Below, one piece after another: positions 33,931-47,250 of a stretch of 64,000 nucleotides of DNA. The stretch's first letter is position 1. Each line of letters opens with the position of its first letter. The translations under genes were made by a program, and so were the position numbers. Source of the stretch: Ischnura elegans (lineage: Eukaryota; Arthropoda; Insecta; Odonata; Coenagrionidae); NCBI RefSeq assembly GCF_921293095.1, contig NC_060248.1, positions 137,900,972 to 137,964,971 on the forward strand, read 5' to 3'. The notes under the pieces are model-generated. The model did no database searches and was not told where the DNA came from. It saw only the letters and a program-made list of their open reading frames with translations.

Positions 33931-35009
33931 AATAGAAATTGTGTTGTTAAGTCTAAGCACGATAGAATGAAGAAAGTTTTCCTGATATTGGCCAAAAAAA
34001 AAGGAGATAGTAAAAAAATTTATCTTGAACACTCTTAAGTAAGGAATGAGTCTGGAGGGGATTCTAGTATTTGTCGTTGATATAATTAATCTATTTTTCG
34101 TGGTCCATTTCTGGTCCTCAAAGCTGAGGGGCATAGCCCGTGCTTACTGAACTAGAGGTTGCGAGATCTTATTCAGGCTGGTTGGCTTTGTCATTATCAC
34201 GGATGGGCTATTCGCGATTTCCAAATAAAAATGACCACATTCGGTGAGCTGTGTGATCGTAAAATGAATACTTCAGTGAGTTATTCATCGCCCGAGGCTG
34301 TATCGATGACCCAATGTAAACGAGCAACTTGCGTGGAAGCTAGCCTTTTAATTTAACTATTACTCGCGTGCCGTAAGCTGTCACTTATTGAAATTTCAAA
34401 AACCCTCGCTCTTTTTTAGCTAATTATATGTAATCATCCAAATTTGTGTACGGATTCGGAAATTCAGAATGACCTCCAATGACTTTGATGCATGTGCACA
34501 TACACCAATTTAAATATAAGGGAGGACTAGGAAACATATAAGGACAACTTAAATATAATTGTTGCTACTGTTGTTGTTATATTTTTTATTATTATAAATA
34601 TCATTAGAAATAATACACATCGGTCCATAGTTCCCCTTTCCTTTCCTTCCTGAAGCTAATCATCATATCACATCCATCTCACATCTTTCTGGACCCACCT
34701 CGCGCCCCACGTACCACGAGACATGGCCTAAAGCCGGTTTCACACCACCCAATATTCCTTGATCAATAAACGTTGAACAAGGAAAATTGACCGTCAAACT
34801 GCGTCAAAGATAATTCAAGACGGCAGATCAAGAATACTTGATCAAGAGTCATTGGAGGGACTTTCACACGTTCAAAGACTTCAATGATGAGTTTGAAGCG
34901 CTGCACCTGCAATACGGAAAACAAAATAGCAACTTAATGCGACTTGAGCGCATTTTCTGTGGTTTGCCGGCAAAAAAAGTGTCCGAGTGGTTCCGAGTAC
35001 TTAAGCACT

Positions 35010-36465
35010 ATGGATGAGAACCACATAAATGTTGTGCGGCTTGGATTAGCTGTGGCCGTTTTAGGCGTTGGCATTATGGCTCAGAGGCGTAGGAATCGGC
35101 GCAGGATGTGGTCGAGGAAATGGATTAGTAGGAGAGAAAACGGAGTGATGAGCTTGCTGAGCAACGAGTTACGGACTGAAGATCCGGAATCCTTTCGGAA
35201 TTTTTTGAGAATGAGTGAGCTAAATTTTAATGACTTACTTGGGAGGGTGTACGGAAAAATATCGAAGAAGGATACAGTGTGTCGGCAGTGCATACCTGCA
35301 AAACACAAACTCGCGGTGACGCTTCGATTTCTAGCGACCGGTGAAACCTACAAAAGCCTTCAGTATTCCACCAGGATTGCACATAATACCATTTCTTTGT
35401 TCGTCCCTGAAGTGTGCACAGCTTTGTATGAGGCTCTAAAGGACGATTTTTTGAAGGTAAGTTAGAGAAGTTGATGCCTTACCTTTAATGTACCAAAGTA
35501 ACGCATGCAGTAATCTTTAGAAAACCTTGACGAAGTACTGAGTAAATACCTATTTTTGAATGAAAGATTGCTTCTCTCAGGTAGAGGGAATATATTTTTG
35601 GGCAGATGTTTTGAGGTGTCCAATGAAGGATATTTGTTTCAATGTTTTTTTTTTGTTTCAGGCACCAAACACTGCTGCAGAATGGGAAGTTATTGCTCAA
35701 GACTTCCAGAAGTTTTGGAATTTCCCTCATTGCATGGGAGCCCTCGACGGGAAACATATAAATTTCCGAGCTGCAAGGGCGGACGGCTCTACATTTTTCA
35801 ATTACAAACATGCGCATAGCATCATTTTGATGGCTTTAGTTGATGCTAATTACAGATTCTTGTACTATGATGTTGGTGTTAATGGGCGAGTTAATGATGC
35901 TGGTGTGTTTAGGGACTGCTCTTTAAGGGCAGCTCTCACAAGCAACAGGCTTGATGTTCCACCTGGAAAGCCATTGCCGGGTAGACAGAGAGATACGCCC
36001 TATGTCATTGTAGGAGATGATGCCTTCCCTCTGCAACCTTATTTAATGAAGCCCTATCCTGAGAGAGGGCTTTCCCAGAGTCAGAGGGTATTTAATTACC
36101 GCCTCAGTAGGGCAAGACGAGTTGTGGAGAATGCGTTTGGCATTCTCTCAAACCGTTTCAGGATATTTTTGTCTCCAATTAATCTATCTGTGGAGAAGGT
36201 GGAGAAAATAACACTAGCTTGCCTGGCCCTTCACAATTTTTTGAGAACAAAAAAAGACACATCATATGTCTGTTCAGGGCTTGTGGATGAAGAAACAGCA
36301 GATGGACTATTGATACCAGGGATGTGGAGAAATGATCCTCGCCTGCATAATCCACTGGTGAGGCAAGGGGGAAACAGAGCCCACAATTCTGCATTAGTGA
36401 TTAGGGAGGAATTCACTAATTATTTCAATGGGGAAGGACAAGTGCCATGGCAGAACCGTGTGTAA
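35010..36465 (+). CDS. Harbinger DDE transposase, two exons, 416 residues
   Basis: Exon 1 (35010-35456, 149 codons) ends at DDFLK before GTAAGT, and exon 2 (35662-36465) follows TTTTGTTTCAG in phase 0. The N-terminus is basic (residues 25-42, RRRNRRRMWSRKW). A helix-turn-helix-like region spans about 97-140 (KHKLAVTLRFLATGETY...). The DDE_Tnp_4 catalytic core is intact: D178 in GALDGKH, D268 in VIVGDDAFPL and E305 in RRVVENAFGIL, with 36 residues between the last two. The enzyme would cut and rejoin Harbinger DNA at TWA sites, with its partner protein needed for nuclear entry and DNA binding in characterised systems. The ATG at 35010 is the first in the frame; upstream in-frame sequence has only TTG. 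No stop or frameshift. The first 205-bp intron is otherwise unremarkable. Confidence 0.92.
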
Positions 36466-36894
36466 TACTTGACCCTATATTTAGTTGTTGTTCTCACACT
36501 AGGTGATATTAATTTCTTTTGTTCCATAGTTGCTCACCAGCAAATGTTTGTACATGTAAATGAAGGTATAAAAACAAATATATTTCTAATAGCTGTGTAT
36601 GTTGTGGTTTCTATTTGAGTACCTGATGCAATCACCAATACCTGAGAAGTATGCAATAGAATAACATTTCAAATATATTGTGCAAGGAAGTTGACATCAG
36701 AATGTTAACTTAGAATAATGGCATGTTAGGAATGGGGATAGAGAGAAAATTAGAAGTGAAAATCCCTAGAGATAAATCTCCACTCACATTTCCCTGTCAT
36801 TTAACCATTGAAAAACAATAGAAATTGGCCTATCTGATCACAATGCCCAGTTTTTATACTCCAGATTTCCCCCCAAAATATCCCCGCATATTTC

Positions 36895-37900
36895 CTTACT
36901 TGATTAAATATAGGTAATATTCTCTACCCCTCACAACATGGCTTCCAAAAGGGTAGATATATATCAACAGCTTCATTTCATTTACTTCAGTCCATTTATA
37001 ATTCCATAAACAATAAGGAAACCATCATTGATCTATTTCATGACCTGTCAAAGGGATATGAGTCACCAGTTAACCTAGGGACACTTACGAAAAACTGAGG
37101 GAAATGGGTTTAAGTGGGGTGGTGTCAGAATGGATTATGTCATTCATTTCTAATAGGAAGGAGTATGTAAAATTAAAGTACCACCTTACGGATGGTAATG
37201 TTTGCACCTTTAAGTCCCAGCCACTAAACATCACCAAGGGTGTCCAATAAAAGACCTATTCTAGACCCTTTGTTATTCCTATTCTAAGCCAATGACTTGC
37301 CTAGTAAGATTAGTATAGGCAATTTAGTTACCTATGCTGATGATACAAATCACAACTCAGTACCTCCTCTCTAAAGTTAATTGATTCTGCTGCAGACCAG
37401 GCTACAACGAAAATGGTAAACAGGGGACCCCAAAACAATATTTTACTGAATGAATTTCACTACAACTCCTTAACTTATTATTCATCCATAGCAAACCACC
37501 CATAGGATTGAATATCCAACAATCAAAATTAATTATACACTGGTCAGTTAGCAAAGAAATAAAATTTCTTGGTATAATCTTAGCAGAAATCCTGGACTGG
37601 TTGTCACATTAAAATTTTGTAAGCATCTACATTCTAGGATTTACTTATTAAAAAAATGCATGGAACTGCATCCCCCAGCATTTTGTTAACTGTTTATTAT
37701 GCATACATACCTACATTCTATGACTATATTTGGTATTTCATGTTGAAAAAATACTTCTCCAGAAACTCTCTCTGTAACTCCAGAAAAGGGAAGAATAATT
37801 GCCAGAATTATAAAATGGGTGGGCCTACCCTCGAGTTAACATGGATAAATATGAAAGACAAAATATAGTTTAAGGCATTTCTTTATTGACCTTACACTAA
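36895..37900 (+). pseudogene. Decayed LINE reverse transcriptase inside the Harbinger element
   Basis: Across shifting frames the plus strand reads QHGFQKGRYISTASFHLLQ near 36940, DLSKGYESPV near 37045, ILDPLLFLF near 37260 and LVTYADDTN near 37325. This is the RT core of a CR1/jockey-like LINE with its YADD motif, followed by GLPSS near 37820. It is riddled with stops, more decayed than the Harbinger genes on either side. That is surprising if the LINE inserted after the element last moved; see the finding. Confidence 0.72.
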
Positions 37901-38804
37901 TGGCAACCCTTTCCTAACATGCCAATCATTTAAATATTGAACGTTATATTTTAATTTTACAAATCGAAGTTTAACTTAGAATTCGATTCTAAAAATTGCC
38001 CTCATGAAATTTAAATTATTGACTCCCTCATGTTTACTGATCTTGGATTCTGTAATATTTGTCAAATCCCTTCCTGAACTATGTACCCTAAACGATCAAG
38101 AAGAACATCAATACTACCTTCCCCAACAGGTTAAATAACAACCAATGTGGATGATATACATGCAGAATTGTTGAAAAATTAAGGTAATAACGTGAAAGAC
38201 TGATTATTTGAAGCAGTATATTAATTAGAAACATTAAGGCAGAAGGTTTCACGCAATGCAGACCCATTAGCATACCTTAAGTAGGAAATGGAATTAAGTA
38301 GTTAAATCAAGTTATATCAGGGCAGACTTGGTAGAACTTATACATAATATCTTGAATAATTAGCGAAATAATTTCCATCACAGATGTCACGTGAATGAAA
38401 TAAATAACTACTTAAAAATAAATGAAGAGAAGAACTCAATTCCTGATAAGGAGAAGTAAGCAGAAGTGAATCATGCAGAATGGAGAGGGAAATAAGTAAT
38501 CCAGGGTTGGACTGGAAAAGTGGCCAACGAATAATTCATTCTGAAACAAGGAATACATGAAGGTAACTATTGAATATCTCAAACATGGCAACCTGAGGGT
38601 GTTAGATTCAATACTTTTTAAACCAAATTTGTCTTGTCAGCATCACAATAGGTTCCTTTTCATAAGGAAATAAATGTATCTAAGTAATTCAACAGCAGAA
38701 ACAAGCGTATATGGTCTAAATCACTTTTTATGGCTAGACTTGAACCTTCCCTTCAACTCAAATCATTAACACCTTACCTGCCAGCATACTTGCAAACAAG
38801 AGGC

Positions 38805-38880
38805 TTACATCTACATATGTAATATCCTGCAAGCCAACTTCGGGTGTTTGGCAGGGGGATAAGCTTATGAAGACTGCATT
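38805..38880 (-). mobile_element. Solo LINE 3' tail inside the Harbinger element
   Basis: CATCTACATATGTAATATCC followed by TGCAAGCC...GGTGTTTGGCAGGGGG matches the 3' UTR hairpin and tail of the LINE at 3180-3260, on the minus strand. It lies opposite in direction to the RT remnant at 36895-37900, so it is a separate, truncated insertion. Confidence 0.65.
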
Positions 38881-38996
38881 TAGGAAATGATTAGGAAGAG
38901 AAATAGTATGATTATGCATGTACCAATAATAAACGAAAACATTTCTTCTATGAAAATATCTAGCATTTATTTACAGAATTTTCAAAGTCCAGTACT

Positions 38997-41900
38997 TTAA
39001 TTTTGGTCCTCTAAAAAGGCGTTCATTAAAACATTATTAATATCGCAAATTGCCTTTTTTCTCACAATAGCATTATCTAATTTGTCTAGCTCCATGCCAA
39101 CGAAGAGGCCAAAGTGCTCATTAGAGGTGTGTCTTCTTTTTGTATCTTCAAGGGCACTAGAGGCTCGCTCCAGGAACTGTCTAATATCTGGTTCTTGGCC
39201 CCTCTTCTTTGCCATACGGGCTGACCCAGTAGTGGGTGTATCCACCTTGTCCAAGGCCACAAAATCTGTTGCTTGCCCCTCTGATGATGAACTCATTTCC
39301 GCTACCACACAGCTACCGTTGTCAAAGGGTGATATAACTGGGCTCTAAAGCAAATGAAAAGAGATCATACTTGAATTCACTGAACCAGAGAAAAATAAAT
39401 GGATGCAACTGAACACCACAATAAAGAGTAGGAAAAATCATTTAAAGGCATTACAGCCCTTCAACATGGTAATGATCAATTATATCAACCACATGTAATG
39501 TTGATAGATAAATATAAATATAATGACCATCTGCTGACACTAACAACTAGCCTCAATCAGGAATTCAGTAGTATAAGTTGCCAGACTAATCTGAGGGATA
39601 CCAACAAACTGCAGAGAATAAGTGATGACATTGGGACAATAAGTGCATGACAAAGATACAAGGTTCAAGGATTAAACTTGGTGATCTGGTAGGTTTTGGG
39701 GCACTTAACTGAAAATTTTTGGCATAATATCAAGTACACAGATATAAGACAGATATCAATAGTGACTGATGCACAATAAATGTTTAACAATGTCAGACAC
39801 AGTCATGAGGATAGAATGAAATTGGTCCAGGACTGAGATATGGTCCATTGGGGGAAGCTGAACTCTGACTACCAAACAAGAATGCATCCAGGGGGAGAGA
39901 TCATACTTGAATTCACTGAACCTCAGGAAAATAAATGCCCTGCCCCCCTACCAACATGGAAAATGTTTCATTGTGAATTTATTGTATGACATTATGTACC
40001 ACCTCCCTCCACAATTGTTCAAAATTAATTTTTCAAACATATATATATATATTTTTTTTAAATAATTTCCACTTTTCTCCCTTCCTTCATTGGTTCTAAC
40101 CCCTTCCCTCATGAATTAGAATTCAGGAAGCTATTCCCATCCAGTTTTAAGCCGGAAATGCCCTTTTACCCAAAAGATTGTGTAGTCTAGATTTAGAGCA
40201 GGAAGATCAACAGAAGACAGTACTTCCACAGTTTAAATTGCAGATAAGTTAAGTAAACTTTTCAACATACACAGTACTGTTGGACCTCGAAAAAGCTTGT
40301 TATAATATTCCAATAGTAAACACAGTGGGAAGTGGAAATTACTGAAACCAACATAAATGCAATGAAAGCACAGGAGAGGTTTACATGAAAGTAGCACTGC
40401 TAACATAAATGTATGTCTGCACACAAATTACAGATGGAATTAATTAACAAAGGGGAAGTCACATCTTAGTCCCTCCTTACTGAATTAGAATATGGCAATG
40501 CAAAGCACAGGTCATAGGGTGGTAAAGAAAATATAGTAACCTGTCGTTGCTTGTTACAGAAAACTTTTTTCGTGCTCGTCATTTCAGATAAAGGGTTTCA
40601 GCCCTTGGGTTTCAGATAGAGAGGGAATATGGGAAGCTGAGAAATGAATAGAAATGAATGAGGATCAATGTAAATAGAGAAATGGAAGCTAATCATGGGA
40701 AGACAACATATTTTTTTAATATCCACTGTATGAACGTATATAAAATCTAATTTCACTGAAAGTCATGAATGGGACACTTAGTTCAATGACTACTCACCTC
40801 ACAGCTGCTTGTAGACCCATTGTCATTACCCACTTCAACTAGGTTTGAGACACTCTGCCTGGGCATACTGTGCCTCTCCAAGAATTGCAATGCATTATAG
40901 CACCACAATGTGGGCTTGGGGATGTCATCCAGGCCAGCTCCACTTTTCTTCCCCTTCCTCATCTTATTTCTTTCAGCCATAAATTGGGTCCGGAGACCAT
41001 TAATTTTGGCCCTAATATCTTCCTGGGATGTCCCGGGTCGCACCTGAGAGTAAAAACAGGCAGCATTCATAATTTGAACAAAACTCAAGAGGCGATATCG
41101 AAGAAGAAATTGCTTCACAATTAAATGTAAACATTTTAATGTAAAGAGACTTAAAGAGTTACTACATACTAACAGTCATGGAGAGGGACGATTGGCGATG
41201 GTCGCCCACACCTGATAATGCTAACGAAAAGCGAATATTATTCTATAACAATTTTAAATATCACAGTCTTACTTATGACTAGTTCTTTTAGGCATGGAGT
41301 TAATTTCCACCTAACAATAAGTAGGATGTTTATATACGATTAACCCGGGAAAACTTTTGATATTATAAGCTTTAAAGTTCAATTAAAAGGAATCACAAAA
41401 GAGAAACAAAACACCCGGCGGGGAAACTCTTAGGAGAATGATTCTGTAATTAATCTCAGATTTTTCCACTAGAATCGATTGCTAAAGTCCTTCCGTGCAA
41501 AGAAAATGTAACCGTCAACGCCAAAAACAAAACGAAAAAAAAAACGAATTCTGTAATAGATCGCAGGATCACAGTACAAGTATTATCCACATTAACGAAA
41601 GTACCAAACTTATCACCGTTATTAACAGTCACTTATTAACATTCAAAGTTTGCATGTTTCAAGAACCAAGTTTTCTATAAAAAGGAAACCCAGGATACGT
41701 AGAGTTTTATAAATGCAGTTAGCATTTTGAGTTCAGCATTACAGATGAACTACATCCAATTTTTGTAACGAAATATTTAATAAATTTATCAACATCCCCC
41801 AACCGAGCATCAGTTATGATGCAAAACTCGTCTGAATTGGTGAAATGAACCTACACCTCAAGGAATAGTGAATCCATTAAGATAACAAAGGTTTAAAATA

Positions 41901-42270
41901 CACGTGGTCCGTAGGGAAAAACATCACCATCGACCCCAAAAAATATAAGTATTCATTAGCCATTCTTAACGCTAAACACATCACCGCTGCACATTTTACG
42001 GATTTCGCACGAAGAAATTTCGTCTGAGAGGACTACCAAATTAAAATGTTTGTCGTTCACACGTAGCGTAAAATCGTCAACTTCAATGCATTGAAAGATA
42101 TAATACTGAAATAATTTACTTACATCTGCTATAAAAGCAGCCATCTCCTTCAGGGCAGTATTCCTCTTCTCCTTGTTGTGGTAGTCAGGGGATGATACCT
42201 CATAGAGGCACCTATTTTCTTCGTATGCAGTAATTAGAAGCTCCACTGCTTGCCTACTCCAGGAGGCCAT
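38997..42270 (-). CDS. Harbinger MADF/Myb-SANT-like DNA-binding protein, three exons
   Basis: Exon 1 is 42270-42124 (49 codons), exon 2 is 41043-40798 (82 codons) and exon 3 is 39344-38997 (115 codons plus stop). All junctions are GT-AG in phase 0, giving 246 residues. Residues 4-110 form the MADF/Myb-like fold: W4 in SWSRQAVELLI, ENRCLYEVSSPDYHNKEKR, INGLRTQFMAERNKMRKGKK and PTLWCYNALQFL. The C-terminal exon is Ser-rich, then charged and helical (DIRQFLERASSALEDTKRR), perhaps for self-association. In characterised Harbinger systems the Myb-like partner binds the element ends and brings the transposase into the nucleus; I infer that role here. An AATAAA on the coding strand lies at 38966-38971, 26 bases past the stop. 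No disabling change is visible. The 1.45-kb second intron contains a 43-bp direct repeat (39359 and 39896). Confidence 0.88.
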
Positions 42271-42589
42271 GTTGATCGTTGTAATGCGGGACGATGAGCA
42301 GGAGAAGCAAGTGGCATTCTGGGAGGGCCAATGGTCGCTCGCTATTGGCTGAGAGACTTCAAACTGATTCAATATTCGAGAATTTTTAGAACCGTTCAAG
42401 ACAAGAGAAATTTGATTGCGAAGAAGCCTTCAAAGAGGTTTCAAGACAGCATGGCCGCTATCATGACGTTTCAATGACGTCATGTCCATTCGAGAAACCT
42501 TGATCAATGAATCTTGCTCAGAATTTGAAGCAAAATTTGACCGTGTGAAACCGGCTTAAGAAAACATCCCCTCTCCCTCCACTGCACAA

Positions 42590-42860
42590 CCACGCATTCA
42601 ACTAATCCCTCGCTGTTCCTCCTCGCGTATTTTCCTTGGCTGGGTGAGGCGAGGCAGGAGACTTCGGCTGCTTTGGTGTCGCGACGCTTCGTGTCCCGTG
42701 CGCCTTGTACAAACAACCAATGCGCTCATCTCCACGCTCGCTGCAACTTCCACCCCCCCTCTCTCTTTGACGTTGCGTTGCGTCATTCGCGTTGCCCCAC
42801 TCCGCCCTCCTTGCCTTGGCATTCCTCAACGGGCGAAAATAGAGCATCGACTGAAGTTCG
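42590..42860. other. GC- and CpG-rich block beside the Harbinger element
   Basis: CpG-rich, CT-rich sequence open in several frames on both strands (42602-42847 minus, 42644-42904 plus). No product recognised. It resembles the GC-rich blocks at 32000-32400 and 47260-47440 in composition. Confidence 0.3.
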
Positions 42861-43429
42861 GTTGCAGGAATATTTTAATGGAGGATTCTCCAATCGGACT
42901 CTGAAGATGTATCCACCCACCACTAATTTAAGTAGGTAGGTACACCTATGTTACCACCCGCGGCGCTGACGGACAAAGCGATCCAAATTCCATGCAGAGT
43001 AAGCTATAATTAGGACTTTTAACCGGAATTCATGTTCGTGATGGTGTGATCGATCAAATTCGTAAAATGTTAAATTCTATTTTTCTTGATTTTAATTATT
43101 ATAGAATATGACTAATAGGATCGTTTTAACATCATCGCCGCGATGCGGACAGGTTTGAAATCCGTTTATATTAAACCCCAAGTGGCAACCTTATTTGGCA
43201 CATTATGTAGCGTCCTCTATACAGTCGCTTTGTTTGATTGATTGAAATGCTGCGGTTAGAACGCCATACCAGTTTCCATGACGACTAATATCACTTTTGA
43301 CCATAGGCGTCTATATTAAACTTCGCAAAACCGGCTCATTAGGTGTGCAGCGAGAAATGTTACGAAGTCAATTATAAAAAAAATTGACCTGAAGGTGAAC
43401 AATGGGGTGAATTAGTATTGAGTCCCACC

Positions 43430-43545
43430 TAGCATTTATTAACCGCTAGTCCTCTTCCGTCCGGAAAAGAACTATTTCGTACACCTATCTGTTTGGCATG
43501 ATATCTCTCTTAACTCATCGTTTCCTTCGGATCTAGAAACATGTA
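43430..43545 (-). pseudogene. LINE ORF2 3' fragment
   Basis: The sequence aligns with 3300-3410, the last codons of the LINE ORF2: GTCCGGAAAAGAACTATTTCG, then CTATCTGTTTGGCATGATAT and TCTCTTAACTCATCGTTTCC. Only about 110 bp remain, with mismatches and no open frame. Confidence 0.7.
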
Positions 43546-43614
43546 TGTGCACTATGCATCACTCGTAGTCTTCGAGTCATTATTGACTCCCATTTATGTG
43601 CAAGTTTGTAAGCT

Positions 43615-44269
43615 ATAGGGTTGTTTCCTTCATCAAAGAAAACGAAAGGCATTGATTGCGATGCGTTACCCACCATTAGTGTATTCATGATGTACAAATT
43701 ATTTGTTTTAGACATCCCAGTTTAGACGAATGGCAATGGTCAATTTTAACCGCATTTGAAAAATGCTAGATTGGCGCCCAAGCGATGCTACTCCACGTGA
43801 CGTCACAGGGACCTAGTTTCTACACGAGAGGATAGGAGTTTCACATCGTCTGAGGTTACCAATGCATGTATGAGGCACAGAGCTCAGGGAAACATGTCTT
43901 AATAATCACCTGTTAAAACTGGCTAAGGTCGGAAAGTTTTCTTCGCTTGATAAGGTATAAATAATCCTTATTTAAGGCAAGCGCTACCAGCTAGCATGGT
44001 ACTCTGCTACCTGCTAGCATCCTGCGTCGTAAAAGCGCTCAGAGCCTCACCCAAAGGTCTCCTCACATGGCGGCAGCGGGAACCAGAATGATGTCACACG
44101 GGGTTCTCAAAGCATTCTTACTTAGCCGTCGTGTTTTCGCGCGATTGAAAATTTTCACTTTTCATTTAATCGCGAATAATAGATGTCGTTATCTAAAAAT
44201 CTAAAAGCGTGAAATACGTACTCCAGGAGTAAGAGTCTTTCGATTTGGGCAATAAAAATAGTAGGAAAT
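43615..44269 (+). repeat. Repeat R2, copy B
   Basis: Same orientation as 19291-20014 and similar throughout. It lacks the LINE tail of copy A, showing a single CTAGCAT at the corresponding site. The left end adjoins the LINE fragment at 43430-43545. No protein recognised. Confidence 0.75.
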
Positions 44270-44279
44270 GTGTAAAATT

Positions 44280-47250
44280 CTATTTTCGCTGGAAATTTGA
44301 AGTTAACATTAGGACTCTTTAGGGAATAGTTATATCAATTTCCTAATTTTTGCAGGATACGTTGTTTGGAGAAAAGCGCTGGTCTGTCACCGATGCTGAA
44401 GTAGTTCAGTGGCGGCAGTGTTAACCAAATAACCACCCTAGGTCGGGCTAGGACTATCAAACTTCGCATTAGTTTAGCATTATATTCGTTATATTGTTGG
44501 TATTTATAGGAGATTGCCCTCTCCGCCAGCTAAATCGGTAAATAATAATTTATAAAGCATTATTCTCAGGGCTTGGGCCTTCAAATGTAATTGCTTTGCC
44601 TGATGTGTTGGATAATGGAAACGAAATGAAGAAGCTCTTTCTCTAGCATTGAAAGAGACTCATTTACATCTATTTTTATGACTTAAATGAAATATGCGTT
44701 AACCTAGCCATCTTTTTCTCTCTTTTATGGCGATCTTCTGGATGTTTATGAATTTCAGGAAGTATCTACCATTATATTTTCCGGCTTAATTTCCTCTATC
44801 TCATATTTGTAGCTCAAGATGTTTGCTTTCAATCTCTGAAATTTGCTCTAACTCGTGGTGTATGATCCTTGGAATCAGTGTTCCCATTATGGCGAGTTCG
44901 AAAGGCATCAGTGAGGAGATAAGAAGCTTGCAGAGAAGGGGATCGCAAAAGGAGACAACGGGGAGTGTCTCAAGTGTTGATTAGTTTGAGTGTGTACTCT
45001 CACACTCTCCCTCTTAAGTTTGATTGTTGAAACAGAGCGACGAGAGAGCAATACATAAACGCTCAGTCGCGGATGCGAGGAAGTCAGTTTCGCGTAATTC
45101 GAGTAGCCTGGAGGAGGGGGTGTTGGTGAATGGGGTTTCAGTTCGCCTTGGAGATATGGCGATGCATTGTTAAACATTATTATATTATGATGTATTCCGA
45201 ATCCGATGTTGACTGTTGGCCTATATGATTATCCGATATTATTCAGTCACGATATTTTTATCGGTCCGATTCGGTAAATTCGCCTCCCGATATAATATCA
45301 GTGTGCATCAACTGATTTAAACAGCGCGCCGGATAAAAAATCACCTTCCGACGATGTATCTAGGGTAAAAATCGCCTCCTTATAAAGTATCACAACGTGT
45401 CATCCGAAAATATATACGGAGCCCTATAAAAATGTGAGCCGAATTTTAATCGGGTATTATTTTTGCATTGGGTTTAATGTTTTTGTCTGCTCCGGCATAA
45501 ATGTCCCGATATTTGATATCAATACAGCCTAATATTGGTATTATAATTATAGTAATGTAATATTGAATTTTCAATGCAAACCATTCTAGTTTTCAGAGAT
45601 AATGATAATGGATCGGTTTCGATCGAATGATTACTCATAAAGGAAATTTTAAGAAAAACATAACTAGTATAGTAATATTTTGCATTCGTCGAGAATTTCC
45701 CGGCATACCTGCTCGACATCTACTCTCTAAGTAGCGTGCTTGAACTTTCGACATGAATTTTAATTTTTGCAACAGAATATAAAAGATACATTTGCTAGGT
45801 ATTATTACTAATTAACTTAAATGAATACCGTCTTAGAAAAATAGCCAATTTTAAGGTAGGCATCATTCCATGAAATTTATAAGATTGTTATTTCGATACC
45901 TTACTCGTCATCATAACCTTGAACAGTTTGGAGTAAAAGTTAAAACCTATCAAAGATTCCTTCCTCAACTCTATTTCTTGAAGCTGCGTAGGATTAACTA
46001 ACATTAAATTTCCTTAATAGAAAGCTTAACTTCTTCTCAACCGGTCTCTTTTTGTTGATGAATGAAAATGTGTTTCTCTCGGCTTAGCTTAGTCACCGAG
46101 TGCGTCCACCGGGTTGTGGATGCCGTGTGTACCCCTAGATATAGAGTTTAGATGCGAGGTAAGCGAGGTCGAACGCCCAATTAACAGCCGTGGAAAAAGC
46201 AACGGCGCTGTCAGGGCATATTGGGGTATCCTTGCGTAATGTAGGCTATTTAAATGATGCCGAAACTTTTGAAGATGGCGTGACTGGAGGCCGCCAACCA
46301 TTATGCTTCACCTGTCCCGGAGTAGATAGCAGCAGCAAGGGGGCGACATACCCATAAGGATAATGCGTATAGGTTTTGATACATCAGTGCCATCTATGCC
46401 AGTGGTCCAATGCTGCCGCGAAGTTTGAATGCACATCTCGGCGCGTGTTTCAAACTTTTTTTACGCGTCACGATAGGGCGTGCTATTCAGGCTTAATAAT
46501 GCTACTGCAATTGCGAGAAACTTAAAAGCAATGAACGTAGGAAAATTTTCCCGATGAACTTCCCCAGGTTACTAAACTAGTAACCATAATACAACATTAA
46601 TGAACAAAGTCAACTGACGATTTGGTGGTTGGTAAGAATAATGATCTCGGAAACTCACTTCAGTGGACATTTGTGTTTATTGATACAATAACTGGTAAAA
46701 GAAATACAACAATAACAATTTAAATATGACATACTAGAGATGAAATCTGTGAAAGTTATCAATTCTACAAGCACATGAGATGCACAAGCAACAAATATCA
46801 ATGACAACAGTACATTGCAATGAGAGATGAGCAGCCTTTGCGTAATAGGAGAAAGATTCCATTACTTAAGTAAACACTCCACAGTTATAGACAAAGAGAG
46901 TGACCCAATTTTCCTTGACGTTGATGTATCTTGCAATAGCTCTGGTACAGGGAAAATAATGCTAATGAAACCATAGACCATAACAACACCTCACTAGAAA
47001 TAAGCATGCAAGTTTGGATATCATTTCATGGATAATAATTATTTAATTATGAAAAGAGGACATTATTTCGTAGGAAGTTGTTCATGATGAGTACCCATTC
47101 AGATATACAACATATCTTGGCAGAGGAGTCTTAAAATGAAAGGTTCTTAGAAGTTAATATCCTTCACTTATACCATAGAGTAAGTATATTATAGAGGGCT
47201 CACGGCATAGGAGGAAATCGTATCGACAGTTTTAATTCTCAAAAAGCAGG
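44280..47250. other. Unannotated stretch
   Basis: About 3 kb of mostly A+T-rich sequence with no gene, RNA or transposon end that I can support. A moderately GC-rich patch at 46080-46340 has no recognisable product. Confidence 0.45.

Larger units (their letters stand above)
34732..42556. mobile_element. Complete two-gene PIF/Harbinger element
   Basis: The TIRs AGCCGGTTTCACAC (34732-34745) and its inverse (42543-42556) are perfect over 14 bp and flanked by TAA at 34729-34731 and 42557-42559, the 3-bp TWA target of PIF/Harbinger. A TTGATCAA motif lies near both ends (about 34760 and 42500). The 7.8-kb interior has both genes expected of the superfamily in convergent orientation: a DDE transposase on the plus strand and a Myb/SANT-like (MADF) protein on the minus strand. 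A decayed LINE and a solo LINE 3' tail lie between them. The open genes and perfect TIRs argue for a young or recently active copy. Confidence 0.93.

Noticed and set aside
42598-42939. Overlapping open frames on both strands beside the Harbinger element
   Set aside because: Compositional frames in a CpG-rich block, with no homology and no splice evidence.
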